Below, piece by piece: positions 8,412 through 27,932 of a stretch of DNA of 64,000 nt. The notes under the pieces were generated by a model. That model had not been told where the DNA came from. It saw only the letters and a list, made by a program, of their open reading frames with translations, and ran no database searches. Source of the stretch: Mycolicibacterium hassiacum DSM 44199 (GTDB taxonomy: Bacteria > Actinomycetota > Actinomycetes > Mycobacteriales > Mycobacteriaceae). The position numbers and the translations under genes were made by a program. Where the stretch lies: contig NZ_LR026975.1 in assembly GCF_900603025.1 (NCBI RefSeq), forward strand, positions 1,798,001 through 1,862,000. Reading direction: 5' to 3'. The first letter of the stretch is position 1, and each line of letters begins with the position of its first letter.

Positions 8412-9647
8412 CTAGCTGCCGCTGAGCAGGCCGCGCGCCACGTGGGTGATCTGCACCTCGTTGCTGCCGGCGTAGATCATCAGCGACTTGGCGTCGCGGG
8501 CGAGCTGTTCGACCCGGTACTCGGTCATGTACCCGTTGCCGCCGAAGAGCTGCACCGCCTCCATCGCGACATCGGTGGCAGCCTGCGAGCAGTACCACTT
8601 GATCGCCGACGCCTCCGCCAGCGAGATCGGCACGCCCTTCTCGCCCGCCTCGATGACGCGGAACAGCATGTTGCGCACGTTCATCCGGGCGACCTCCATC
8701 TGAGCTAGCTTGAGTTGAATCAGCTGGAACTGCCCGATCTCCTGGCCCCACAGTTTGCGGGTCTTGGCGTAGTCGACGCACAGCCGCAGGCATTCCTCGA
8801 TCACGCCGAGCGCCATCGCCGCGACGCCGATCCGCTCGGCGGCGAAGTTCGACCGGGCGCTGGCCCGCCCGTCGCCGGCGGCGCTGTCCTCGGTCTCACC
8901 CAACAGCCGGTCGCGGCCCAATCGCACGTTGTTGAAGAACAATTCGCCGGTGCGCGAGCTGTGGATGCCCATCTTGCGGAACGGCTTGGACTGGACGAAG
9001 CCCTCCATGCCGCGGTCCAGCACGAAGGTCAGCACCTTGCGGTCGCGCGGATCCACCCCGGGCTCGTCGAGCTTGGCGTAGACCACCACCACGTCGGCGT
9101 CGGGGCCGTTGGTGATGAACGTCTTCTGGCCGTTGAGGATGTAGTCGTCGCCGTCGCGCACGACATAGGTCTTCATCCCGCCGAACGCGTCCGAACCGGA
9201 GTCGGGTTCGGTGATCGCCCAGGCGCCGATCTTGTCGTAGGTGACCAGGTCGGGCAGCCAGCGCTCCTGCTGCGCCAGGGTGCCGCGGCTCATGATGGTC
9301 GGCACCGTCAGGCCGAGGCTGACGCCCATCCCGGTGACGATGCCCATCGACACCCGGCACAGCTCGCTGACGACCACGAAGCCCAGGCTGCCCGAGCCCT
9401 CGCCGAACATGCCGCCGCGCGATCCGGACCTGGCGCTCTCACCGCCTTCGCGGAGCCGGGCCAGCCGCTTGTTCAGCGACTCGCGGGCCATGTCGGCGAT
9501 CCCGAACGTCTTGAACAGCTTGCGGACGATCGGATAGGGCTCCATCTCGCCGCTTTCCAGCGCGTCGATGTGCGGGCGGATCTCCTTGTCGACGAACTCA
9601 CGCACAGCGTCGCGGACGGCGAGATCGGTGTCGGCCCAGTCGAGCAT
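8412..9647 (-). CDS. Acyl-CoA dehydrogenase (FadE type)
   Basis: A 411-residue flavoenzyme that introduces the 2,3 double bond in acyl-CoA. Visible family features are WAITEPDSGSDAFGG (FAD and substrate loop), YILNGQKTFITNGPDAD, the helical C-domain with QFQLIQLKLAQM and QLFGGNGYMTEYRVEQLARDAK, and Y-A-G-S-N-E-V at 392-398, where E397 is the usual position of the catalytic base. The chain-length preference cannot be read. A Gly/Ser/Arg-rich insert (GGESARSGSRGGMFGEGSG) in the N-terminal domain is unusual. It starts 5 nt after the stop of the MpaB-like gene, so the two form an operon. Confidence 0.92.
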   Translation of the reverse strand: MLDWADTDLAVRDAVREFVDKEIRPHIDALESGEMEPYPIVRKLFKTFGIADMARESLNKRLARLREGGESARSGSRGGMFGEGSGSLGFVVVSELCRVSMGIVTGMGVSLGLTVPTIMSRGTLAQQERWLPDLVTYDKIGAWAITEPDSGSDAFGGMKTYVVRDGDDYILNGQKTFITNGPDADVVVVYAKLDEPGVDPRDRKVLTFVLDRGMEGFVQSKPFRKMGIHSSRTGELFFNNVRLGRDRLLGETEDSAAGDGRASARSNFAAERIGVAAMALGVIEECLRLCVDYAKTRKLWGQEIGQFQLIQLKLAQMEVARMNVRNMLFRVIEAGEKGVPISLAEASAIKWYCSQAATDVAMEAVQLFGGNGYMTEYRVEQLARDAKSLMIYAGSNEVQITHVARGLLSGS

Positions 9648-9652
9648 GCGCT

Positions 9653-10753
9653 CTAGGCTGCCTTATCGGAATTCGGGCGCGGTATGGCCCACCCCAAACC
9701 CGTCAGCGAGAACGTGGTATGGACCAGCGCCCCGGCCCGGTCGAGCAGGCTGCGCCGGGGCGGGACGTAGTGCATCGGCAGCCCCTGGCGGTCACGCGGT
9801 GGCGCGGTGAACGACGGGGCCTCCACCAGCGGTGCGTCCGGGGGGATGCGGCCCTCGGCCCGCCGGTAGGCGGCCAGTGCCCGCGGGTGCAGCCGGATCT
9901 CGTCGGGCACCACCACGAACGTCAGCTCCACCAGCTTGCCGAACAGCCGCAGCAGAATCTCGTCGCCGAGAGTCCAGCGCATCCCGGCCTTCTCCCGCAC
10001 CGGCGGGTCGAACACCCCGGCGGCGATCCAGCGCTGCGCCCCGACCAGCGGCCGGAAAATCTGATCCCAGATGCCGGTGGGCATCGGCACGAACCACGGT
10101 TTCGGGATGCGGATGTCGAAGATGTCGAGGGTGGCCTTGTTGATCTCGAGTTCCTCCCGGCACTTGCGGTCCCAGTACTCCTGGAACTCCTCCCAACTCT
10201 TGGGCACCGGCCGCATGCTCATCCCGTACATGCGGTACCACTGCACGTGCTCGTCGAACAGCTGACGTTTCTCGGCCTCGGTCAGCCCACCGCAGAAGTA
10301 CTCGGCGGTCTTGATGATGAGCATGAAGAAGGTGGCGTGGGCCCAGTAGAAGGTCTCCGGGTCCAGCGCGTGGTAGCGGCGGCCGCGGGCGTCGACCCCT
10401 TTGATCGTCTTGTGGTAGCTCTTGATCTGTTCCCCGGTCTGGCGGGCCCGGTCGCCGTCGTAGACCACACCCATGATCGGGTAGACCGACCGCGCGACCC
10501 GCTGCAGCGGCTCGCACAGCAGGATCGAGTGCTCCTCCACGCCGGCGCCGAGTTGCGGGTACATGTTCTGCAGGGCGCCGATCCAGATGCCCAGCATGCC
10601 GGTGCGCAGGTCGCCGAAGTACTTCCAGGTCAGCGAGTCGGGGCCGAGCGGGCGGACCTCGTCGCGGGCGGCGGGACCGGTCCGGCGGCGGTCTTCGGTC
10701 TCGGCGTGCTCGGGCGCGGTCCGGGGGGCATCCAATGTGGCGTTCGTGGTCAT
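9653..10753 (-). CDS. Oxygenase MpaB-family protein (DUF2236)
   Basis: A 366-residue protein of the DUF2236/MpaB family, related to latex-clearing and mycophenolic acid oxygenases, which bind haem. The conserved region includes WIGALQNMYPQLGAGVEEHS, a VYDGDRARQTGEQIKSYHKTIKG segment and PETFYWAHATFFMLIIKTAEYF. The order matches Rv1645c, which sits between tsnR and the cyclase. The substrate is unknown. ATG at 10753 was chosen because GAGGAAG lies just upstream; a GTG at 10804 would add 17 residues but lies closer to the palindrome. The acyl-CoA dehydrogenase follows, suggesting lipid or sterol oxidation, which is inference. Confidence 0.8.
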   Translation of the reverse strand: MTTNATLDAPRTAPEHAETEDRRRTGPAARDEVRPLGPDSLTWKYFGDLRTGMLGIWIGALQNMYPQLGAGVEEHSILLCEPLQRVARSVYPIMGVVYDGDRARQTGEQIKSYHKTIKGVDARGRRYHALDPETFYWAHATFFMLIIKTAEYFCGGLTEAEKRQLFDEHVQWYRMYGMSMRPVPKSWEEFQEYWDRKCREELEINKATLDIFDIRIPKPWFVPMPTGIWDQIFRPLVGAQRWIAAGVFDPPVREKAGMRWTLGDEILLRLFGKLVELTFVVVPDEIRLHPRALAAYRRAEGRIPPDAPLVEAPSFTAPPRDRQGLPMHYVPPRRSLLDRAGALVHTTFSLTGLGWAIPRPNSDKAA

Positions 10754-10813
10754 CGGCTTCCTCACTGAAGTCCCGGTTGAATCCACCTTCGGTTGGCTTC
10801 CCACGGTAGTGAT

Positions 10814-10829
10814 GACAACACCTGTTGTC
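10814..10829. promoter_or_regulatory. Inverted repeat operator candidate upstream of the MpaB-like gene
   Basis: GACAACA and TGTTGTC form 7-bp perfect arms around CC. It lies 61 nt upstream of the chosen MpaB-like start codon, in the 215-bp divergent gap shared with the cyclase. The size and symmetry suit a TetR- or MarR-type repressor dimer. No matching regulator gene is adjacent. Confidence 0.5.
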
Positions 10830-10839
10830 TACGATTTCG

Positions 10840-10855
10840 TGTGACGTGTGACACA
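10840..10855. promoter_or_regulatory. Weak CRP-like site in the same divergent gap
   Basis: TGTGACGTGTGACACA matches the cAMP-CRP consensus TGTGA-N6-TCACA at nine of ten defined positions. It is worth noting because the gene to the right encodes an adenylate cyclase. Single-site matches of this kind arise by chance, so support is weak. Confidence 0.25.
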
Positions 10856-10956
10856 TGGTTGCCGGGTTGTGATCCCGGTGTTGCGCCGGGGCGGGCGCCG
10901 CCGTTCGGCACCGATCCGGGCCCGCCGGTCGTTTGCCGCCCCGACACGGGCGCACC

Positions 10957-10962
10957 TACGCT
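10957..10962 (+). promoter_or_regulatory. Predicted -10 box of leaderless cyclase promoter
   Basis: TACGCT is followed by six bases and then GTG at 10969, with no ribosome-binding site in between. The arrangement fits a leaderless message and supports the choice of that GTG. Confidence 0.45.
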
Positions 10963-10968
10963 CGTGCA

Positions 10969-11793
10969 GTGGATGTCGAGTCGCTCGACGAACGCACCGA
11001 ACGCTCCGGGCTGCCGGCCTGGCTGAAGAACCCCAACCGCAACCCCGCGGTGATTCGGGCGGTGCGGCGGGCCCGCCGGCTGTTGCCGGGCGATCCCGAT
11101 TTCGGCGATCCGCTGTCACTGAGCGGGCTGGACGGTCCGACCGCCGCGGCCCGCGCCGCCGACCGGCTGCTGGCCCGTCAGGCCGCCTCCCGCGAGGTGA
11201 GCCTGGGTGCCCTGCAGGTGTGGCAGGCACTCACCCAGCGCATCTCGGGCAGGCCGGCCAACCGCGAGGTGACGATAATGTTCACCGACCTGGTCGGGTT
11301 CTCCACCTGGTCGCTGCGCGCCGGCGACGACGCCACCCTTCGGCTGTTGCGCCGGGTCGCACAGGTCGTCGAGCCGCCGCTGCTCGACGCGGGCGGGCAG
11401 ATCGTCAAACGCATGGGCGACGGCATCATGGCCGTCTTCGCCGACCCGGTGACCGCGGTACAGGCCGCCATCACCGCCCGTGAGGGGCTCAAAGATGTTG
11501 CCGTCGAAGGCTATACGCCGCGGATGCGGGTGGGGATGCACACCGGGCGGCCGCAGCGGATCGGTGCGGACTGGCTGGGGGTGGACGTCAACCTCGCCGC
11601 GCGGGTGATGGAGCGGGCCACCCGCGGGGAGCTGGTGGTCTCGGCGGCCACCCTGGAGCGGCTCACCGACGACGGCCTCGCCGAACTCGGGGTGGAGCCG
11701 AAGCGGCTGCGCCGGCCGGTGTTCGGGCCGCGCCAGGACGGGGTGCCCGCGGACTTCGTCATGTACCGACTGCGCACCCGGCCACCGCACTGA
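10969..11793 (+). CDS. Class III adenylate cyclase (Rv1647 homologue)
   Basis: A 274-residue cytosolic cyclase making cAMP from ATP. The catalytic domain occupies ~100-270. Visible residues are the two metal-binding aspartates D107 (MFTDLVGFS) and D151 (KRMGDGIMAVF), the purine-selecting K147 and D206, and the transition-state pair N208 and R212 (DVNLAARV). All are intact, so activity is expected. The N-terminal ~90 residues are helical and may be regulatory; no membrane or HAMP segment is present. Position and architecture match Rv1647. GTG at 10969 is preferred over TTG at 10933 because of the leaderless promoter box. Confidence 0.92.
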   Translation: MDVESLDERTERSGLPAWLKNPNRNPAVIRAVRRARRLLPGDPDFGDPLSLSGLDGPTAAARAADRLLARQAASREVSLGALQVWQALTQRISGRPANREVTIMFTDLVGFSTWSLRAGDDATLRLLRRVAQVVEPPLLDAGGQIVKRMGDGIMAVFADPVTAVQAAITAREGLKDVAVEGYTPRMRVGMHTGRPQRIGADWLGVDVNLAARVMERATRGELVVSAATLERLTDDGLAELGVEPKRLRRPVFGPRQDGVPADFVMYRLRTRPPH

Positions 11794-11805
11794 CCTGCAC
11801 CGTGA

Positions 11806-12932
<1,127 letters not shown>

Positions 12933-12933
<1 letters not shown>

Positions 12934-15419
12934 TGCGGTTGCCGTACAGCTGGCTGCGCGAGGCCGTCCGCGCCGGGGCGCCGGACTGGGACGTGCCGGC
13001 CGACGAACTCGAGCAGACCCTGATCCGGATCGGTCACGAGGTCGAGGAGGTAATTCCGCTGGGCCCGGTGAGCGGCCCGCTGACCGTCGGCCGGGTCGTC
13101 GAGATCGAGGAACTCACCGGGTTCAAGAAGCCGATCCGCGCCTGCAAAGTCGACGTGGGCGAGCCCGAGCCCCGCGACATCATCTGCGGCGCAAGGAACT
13201 TCGCCGTCGGAGACCTGGTGGTGGTGGCACTGCCGGGCACCGTGCTGCCCGGTGACTTCACGATCACGAGCCGAAAGACCTACGGGCGAATCAGTGACGG
13301 GATGATCTGCTCGGCGGCCGAGCTGAACTTCGGGGTCGACCATTCCGGGATCCTGGTGCTGCCGCCGGGCACCGCTGAGGTGGGCGCGCCGGCCGCCGAG
13401 GTGCTCGGCTTCGACGACGTGGTTTTCCACCTGGCGATCACCCCCGACCGCGGCTACTGCCTGTCGGTGCGCGGGATGGCCCGCGAGATCGCCAACGCCT
13501 ACGACCTGGACTTCGTCGATCCAGCGGACGTGGCGCCGCTGCCCGTCGAGGGGGAGGCGCTGCCGGTGACCATCGACGAGGGCACCGGGGTGCAGCGGTT
13601 CACGCTGCGCCCGGTCACCGGGATCGACCCGGCCGCGGTCTCGCCCTGGTGGCTGCAGCGGCGGTTGCTGTTGTCGGGCATCCGGGCCATCTCGCCGGCC
13701 GTGGACGTCACCAACTACGTGATGCTCGAGCTGGGCCATCCCATGCATGCGCACGACCGCAGCCGGATCTCCGGCGGGTTCCGGGTGCGGTTCGCCGGGG
13801 AGGGGGAGGCCGTCGTCACCCTCGACGACGTCGAACGCCGGCTCAACGCCGGCGATGTGCTGATCGTCGACGACGAGGCGACCGCCGCGATCGCCGGGGT
13901 GATGGGTGCGGGCACCACCGAGGTCCGCGAGAGCACCACCGACGTACTGCTCGAGGCGGCGGTGTGGGATGCCGCGGCGGTATCGCGCACCCAGCGCCGC
14001 CTGCACCTGTACAGCGAGGCCGGCCGGCGTTACGAGCGCACCGTCGATCCGGCCATCTCGGTCGCCGCGGTGGATCGCTGCGCCGCGCTGCTGGCCGAGA
14101 TCGCCGGCGGCACAGTCGAACCCACGCTCACCGACTGGCGCGGTACGCCGCCGCGGCAGGACTGGTCGATGCCGCCGATCACCATGCCGGTGGATCTGCC
14201 GGACCGCACGGCCGGCGTCGACTATCCGGCGGGCACCACGGTCAAGCGGCTGCGCCAGATCGGCGCGCAGGTGACCGAGTCCGACGGCACGGTGACCGTC
14301 ACCCCGCCGAGCTGGCGCACCGATCTGCGCCAGCCCGCCGACCTGGTCGAGGAGGTGCTGCGGCTCGAGGGGCTTGATGCCATCCCGTCGGTGCTGCCGT
14401 CCGCGCCGGCCGGGCGCGGCCTGACTCCGACCCAACAGCGTCGGCGTGCCATCGGAAAGTCGTTGGCGCTCAGCGGTTTCGTCGAGGTGCTGCCCAGCCC
14501 GTTCCTGCCGGCCGGGGTGTTCGACCAGTGGGGCCTGCCCGACGACGACCCGCGCCGGGTCACCACCAGCGTGCTCAACCCGCTGGAGTCCGATCGGCCG
14601 CACCTGGCCACCACGCTGTTGCCGGGCCTGCTGGAGATGCTCAACCGCAACGTGGCCCGCGGCACCGCCGACGTCGCGCTGTTCTCGATCGCCCAGGTCG
14701 TCATTCCCACGCCGCAGACCCGGCCGATGGAGCGCATCCCGACCGATCGCCGGCCCACCGACGAGGAACTCGCCGCGCTCAACGCCTCGCTGCCCCGGCA
14801 GCCGCAGCATGTCGCGGTGGTGCTGGCCGGTCATCGGGAACAGGCCGGACCGTGGGGGCCGGGCCGGATGGTCGAGCCCGGCGACGCGTTCGAGGCGGTG
14901 CGCATCATCGGCCGGGCCGCAGGGGTCGATTTCACCCTGCGGGCCGCGCAGTACCTGCCGTGGCATCCGGGCCGTTGCGCGGAGGTGCTCGTCGGCGACA
15001 CCGTCGTCGGGCACGCCGGGGAGCTGCACCCGGCGGTGATCGAGCGGTCCGGGCTGCCCAGGCGCACCTGCGCGGTGGAGCTCGAGCTCGACGCGGTCCC
15101 GATCGTCGAACGCCTGCCCGCCCCGACGGTGTCGCCATTCCCGGCGGTGTTCCAGGACATCGCGCTGATCGTGGATCAGGACGTCGCGGCGCAGAGCGTC
15201 ATCGACGTGGTCCGGGAGGGCGCGGGCGAGCTGCTCGAGGATGTTCGGCTGTTCGACGTCTACACCGGTCCGCAGGTCGGCGAGGGGCGCAAGTCGATCG
15301 CGCTGGCGCTGCGGTTCCGCGCCGCCGATCGGACGCTGACCGAGGACGAGGCCAGCGCGGCCCGGGAGGCGGCGGTGGCCGCGGCCGCCGAGCGCCTCGA
15401 CGCCGTGCTCCGGGGCTAG
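12933..15419 (+). CDS. pheT: Phenylalanyl-tRNA synthetase beta subunit
   Basis: The 828-residue partner of PheS. In order it has an N-terminal tRNA-binding OB domain (~45-150), B3/B4 editing domains with [18 protein letters not shown]5 ([11 protein letters not shown]...[22 protein letters not shown]), the inactive synthetase-like core and a C-terminal anticodon-binding ferredoxin fold ([15 protein letters not shown]...[24 protein letters not shown]). The beta subunit binds tRNA-Phe and hydrolyses Tyr-tRNA-Phe. Length is normal. The 60-75 nt between its stop and the arg operon contain the ARG boxes and no obvious terminator. Confidence 0.97.
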
Positions 15420-17781
<2,362 letters not shown>

Positions 17782-17785
<4 letters not shown>

Positions 17786-18650
17786 CGCTCACCACACCGC
17801 TCAAGGCGCAGGTGCTCGCCGCCGCGCTGCCGTGGCTGAAGCAGATGCACGACCGGATCGTCGTGGTCAAGTACGGCGGCAACGCGATGACCGACGACGC
17901 GCTCAAGAAGGCCTTCGCCGACGACATGGTGTTCCTGCGCAACTGCGGCATCAAACCCGTTGTCGTGCACGGCGGCGGCCCACAGATCACCGCGATGCTC
18001 AAACGGCTCGGCATCCCGGGCGATTTCAAGGGCGGCTTCCGGGTCACCACCCCCGAGGTGCTCGAGGTGGCGCGGATGGTGCTGTTCGGCCAGGTGGGCC
18101 GGGAGCTGGTGAACCTGATCAATGCGCACGGACCGTACGCGGTCGGCGTGACCGGTGAGGACGCCCAGTTGTTCACCGCGGTGCGTCGCAGCGTCACCGT
18201 CGACGGGGTGGTCACCGACATCGGCCTGGTCGGCGACGTCGAGCGGGTCAACCCGGACTCGGTGCGCGATCTGATTGCCGCGGGCCGGATTCCGGTGGTG
18301 TCCACCCTGGCCCCGGACGCCGACGGGGTGGTGCACAACATCAACGCCGACACCGCGGCCGCCGCGCTGGCCACCGCACTGGGTGCGGAGAAGCTGGTCA
18401 TGCTCACCGATGTCGAGGGGCTCTACACCCGCTGGCCCGACCGCGACTCGCTGGTCAGCGAGATCACCACCGGCGAGCTGGCGGAGCTGCTGCCGAACCT
18501 GGAGAGCGGCATGGTGCCCAAGATGGAGGCCTGCCTGCGCGCGGTCAACGGCGGAGTGCCGAGCGCGCACGTCATCGACGGGCGGGTGGAGCACTGTGTA
18601 TTGGTCGAACTGTTCACCGACGAGGGGACCGGCACGAAAGTGGTTCGCGG

Positions 18651-18654
<4 letters not shown>
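17782..18654 (+). CDS. argB: Acetylglutamate kinase
   Basis: Phosphorylates N-acetylglutamate with ATP, usually the arginine-inhibited step. The 290-residue amino-acid-kinase protein has the glycine loop V-K-Y-G-G-N-A-M near residues 29-36, [10 protein letters not shown], and the C-terminal [15 protein letters not shown] with the phosphate-binding lysine. The N-terminal helix before the core, present here ([19 protein letters not shown]), is found in the arginine-sensitive hexameric forms. It overlaps argJ and argD by ATGA junctions. Confidence 0.97.
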
Positions 18655-23869
<5,215 letters not shown>

Positions 23870-23875
23870 TTCCCC

Positions 23876-23894
23876 GCACCGGGTTTGTCGGTGC
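23876..23894 (+). terminator. Weak hairpin after argH
   Basis: GCACCG and CGGTGC form a 6-bp stem with a 7-nt loop a few bases after the argH stop. There is no T-run, so termination is only suggested by position at the end of the operon. Confidence 0.35.
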
Positions 23895-23901
23895 CGGCGC
23901 C

Positions 23902-23907
23902 TACCAT
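23902..23907 (+). promoter_or_regulatory. Possible -10 box for the small secreted protein
   Basis: TACCAT about 50 nt before the ATG fits a TANNNT box. The leader that follows contains GTCCT...AGGAC, which can form a small hairpin, and a purine-rich ribosome site (aagggggga). Confidence 0.3.
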
Positions 23908-23953
23908 CGGGCGCGCAGATGTCCTTGGGGGAGAGGACAAGGGGGGATGAATC

Positions 23954-24298
23954 ATGGTTCGTGTCACGTTCACCCGGTCCGCCGTGCGAAACACCGTGGC
24001 GGCGCTCGCCGTCACGACGGCCGTCGCGGCAGGCGGACTGTTTTCGGCCGCGGCCGCGTCGGCTCAGCCGGATCCGTACGTGCCGCAGCCGCCGTTCTGG
24101 TGCCCGGGCAATCCGCACGGCGCCATCTCGGGCAGCGGATACGGCGGATACTGCGAGGGCAGGACGTTCCCGGACGGCACCCGGCTGAACACCTGGCGGC
24201 TCGGGCCGTACTGGCAGCCGATCCGGTGCATCATCCCCGACGGCATCCCGAATCCGCCGCTGGCGCCGCCGGGCGGCTGCGGCGGGCTGCTGGACTAG
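23954..24298 (+). CDS. Small secreted cysteine-containing mycobacterial protein
   Basis: A 114-residue protein with a clear Sec signal peptide: basic start, hydrophobic stretch 14-36, and A-S-A cut site before Q38. The mature part is ~77 residues, rich in Pro and Gly, with four cysteines (50, 67, 92, 109), enough for two disulfides. It has no recognisable domain. Several mycobacterial small secreted proteins have this look. Function is unknown. AAGGGGGGA precedes the ATG. Confidence 0.75.
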   Translation: MVRVTFTRSAVRNTVAALAVTTAVAAGGLFSAAAASAQPDPYVPQPPFWCPGNPHGAISGSGYGGYCEGRTFPDGTRLNTWRLGPYWQPIRCIIPDGIPNPPLAPPGGCGGLLD

Positions 24299-24317
24299 GC
24301 GCCGGCGATCGGGCCGG

Positions 24318-26075
<1,758 letters not shown>

Positions 26076-26167
26076 CGCCCGCCGATGATAGGCGCCCCGG
26101 CAATCCCTTCCGGCAACGCGACCTTGATCCAGCCGTCGACGCGCGTTCACCTGCGGTTCGTCCGGCT

Positions 26168-26185
26168 CATCTAGACAACTAGATG
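26168..26185. promoter_or_regulatory. Palindromic operator candidate at the head of the phn operon
   Basis: CATCTAG-acaa-CTAGATG is a perfect 7-bp inverted repeat in the 140-bp gap before phnD. HutC-subfamily GntR repressors such as PhnF bind sites of this size and AT-rich core. The operon encodes such a regulator, so this is its likely target. The ATG at 26183 lies inside the repeat, which argues for the later phnD start. Confidence 0.6.
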
Positions 26186-26215
26186 CCAAAAGCCACTCCG
26201 ACAGATGGGAACAGG

Positions 26216-27121
26216 ATGTCCGTACGCGGGTGGATCGCACGCGCATCGATTGTCCTCACCGCGGCCGCCGTGTCGACGGGGCTGACTGCGGGATGCGGTA
26301 CCGGTGACCCGGCTGGGGAGACCCGCCCCGGCACCGTCCGGTTGGCGGTCACCGATCTGCAGGGGCTCGAGGAGCTGCAACGCGAATTCGGTGCGTTCAA
26401 GACCGAGTTCGAGAAGCACTCGGGCCTGCAGGTGGAGTTCTTCGCCGTCAGTGACCGCACCGCCGCCGCCGCGGCTCTGCAGGCCGGTCGGGTCGACGTG
26501 GTGTTCACCGGTCCCGCCGAGTACGTGGTGATTCACGACCGGACGGGTGCCGAACCGATCGTGGCCATCGAACGCGACGGCTACCACTCGACCATCTATA
26601 CCCGAGCCGACACCGGCATCACCAACCTGGAACAGTTGCGCGGCAAGAAGATCGCCATGAGCGACGTCGGGTCGACCAGCGGCCATCTCGGACCGTCGCA
26701 GATGCTTGTCGACGCCGGTCTCACCCCTGGCAGCGACGTCGAGGTGCTCACCGTCGGCGACACGGTGCACGAGGCGCTCAGACGTGGCGACGTCGACGCG
26801 GTCGGAATCGGCCACCACGACTACGAGGAATTCATGGCCACCGACGATCCGGACCGGTACCGGATTCTGGCCGAGGGGCCGATCCTGCCGCCGGACCTGC
26901 TCATCGCCCGCCCCGGACTCGACGAACAGACCGTTGCCACCATCCGGCAGACGTTGACCGACCACTTCGACGTTCTGCTCGCGGCGATGCTAGAGGGAAA
27001 GGACAACGCCAAGTACGAGAACGCCAAGCTGGTCAACGTCACCGATGCGGACTACGACACGGTGCGTTCGATGTACCGGGCGGTCGGTGTCGACGACTTT
27101 TCCCGGTTCCTCGGCGACTGA
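26216..27121 (+). CDS. phnD: Phosphonate ABC transporter substrate-binding lipoprotein
   Basis: A 301-residue lipoprotein with signal peptide and lipobox L-T-A-G-C27. The mature part reads as a PhnD-type periplasmic binding protein: VTDLQGLEELQREFGAFKTEFEKHSG, then LQAGRVDVVFTGPAEYVVI and KKIAMSDVGSTSGHL with the Ser/Thr phosphonate loop. It would hand phosphonate (or a related P compound) to PhnCE. The start ATG is 26216; ATG at 26183 would add 11 residues and lies in the operator. It is the first gene of the eleven-gene phn operon. Substrate choice between phosphonate and phosphite is not certain, but the C-P lyase genes favour phosphonate. Confidence 0.88.
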   Translation: MSVRGWIARASIVLTAAAVSTGLTAGCGTGDPAGETRPGTVRLAVTDLQGLEELQREFGAFKTEFEKHSGLQVEFFAVSDRTAAAAALQAGRVDVVFTGPAEYVVIHDRTGAEPIVAIERDGYHSTIYTRADTGITNLEQLRGKKIAMSDVGSTSGHLGPSQMLVDAGLTPGSDVEVLTVGDTVHEALRRGDVDAVGIGHHDYEEFMATDDPDRYRILAEGPILPPDLLIARPGLDEQTVATIRQTLTDHFDVLLAAMLEGKDNAKYENAKLVNVTDADYDTVRSMYRAVGVDDFSRFLGD

Positions 27122-27131
27122 GGCGAGCGAC

Positions 27132-27932
27132 ATGGTGACTCCCGTTACCCGGACTGCCGCACCGAGAGCACTCCCGACCCCCACCGCCATCGAGGTGACG
27201 AACCTGCACGTGCGCTACCGGCGCAACAGCGCGGTCACCCTGGCCGGCGTCGACCTGCGCGTCCCCGACGGCCAGACGGTCGCGCTGATCGGCACCAACG
27301 GTGCGGGCAAGTCCACCTTGCTGCGCTGCCTGGTTCGGCTGGTCGAACCGACCGACGGCACCATCACCATCGCCGGGGCCGTCGTCACCGGGGCGTCGCG
27401 GCGCGCACTACGCGCCATCCGGCGCGACGTCGGGTTCGTGTTCCAGCGGTTTCATCTGATTCCGCGGCTCAGCGCGTTTCACAACGTGGTGCACGGTGCG
27501 ATGGGCCGACACGGCAACCGCTGCGCGTGGCCGGCCACCGCGCCCGCCTCGGTGCGCACCGAGGCGATGGAATGCCTGGCCCGCGTGGGACTCGCCGACC
27601 ACGCCGCGCGCCGGGTCGACGCTCTCAGCGGCGGGCAACAACAGCGCGTGGCCATCGCGCGGATGCTCATGCAGCGACCGCGCATCATCCTCGCCGACGA
27701 GCCGGTCGCCAGCCTCGATCCGGTGACGGCGCACACCGTGATGGATCTGCTGTGTGCGATCGCGGCCGAGCGCGGTGTCACGGTCATCGTCGCGCTGCAC
27801 CAGATCGACCTGGCGTTGCGCTACGCCGACCGGGTAGTCGGATTACGGAACGGCAGAGTCGAATTCGACAGTCTCATGGCCGAATGCGACCGCGACCGAC
27901 TCGATGCGGTCTACACCGGAGCGTTCGGGTGA
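27132..27932 (+). CDS. phnC: Phosphonate ABC transporter ATP-binding protein
   Basis: A 266-residue ABC ATPase: Walker A G-T-N-G-A-G-K-S-T near 53-61, Q-loop FVFQRFHLIPRLSAF, signature LSGGQQQRVAIARML, Walker B ILADEPVASLD and H-loop VIVALHQID. The FHLIPRLSAFHNV stretch is typical of PhnC. Start ATG 27132 lies 10 nt after phnD; a GTG directly follows it. The stop overlaps phnE. Confidence 0.92.
   Translation: MVTPVTRTAAPRALPTPTAIEVTNLHVRYRRNSAVTLAGVDLRVPDGQTVALIGTNGAGKSTLLRCLVRLVEPTDGTITIAGAVVTGASRRALRAIRRDVGFVFQRFHLIPRLSAFHNVVHGAMGRHGNRCAWPATAPASVRTEAMECLARVGLADHAARRVDALSGGQQQRVAIARMLMQRPRIILADEPVASLDPVTAHTVMDLLCAIAAERGVTVIVALHQIDLALRYADRVVGLRNGRVEFDSLMAECDRDRLDAVYTGAFG

Noticed and set aside
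26183..26215. Upstream ATG for phnD
   Set aside because: It lies inside the operator palindrome and adds a non-signal-like stretch before an otherwise good signal peptide; not fully excluded.
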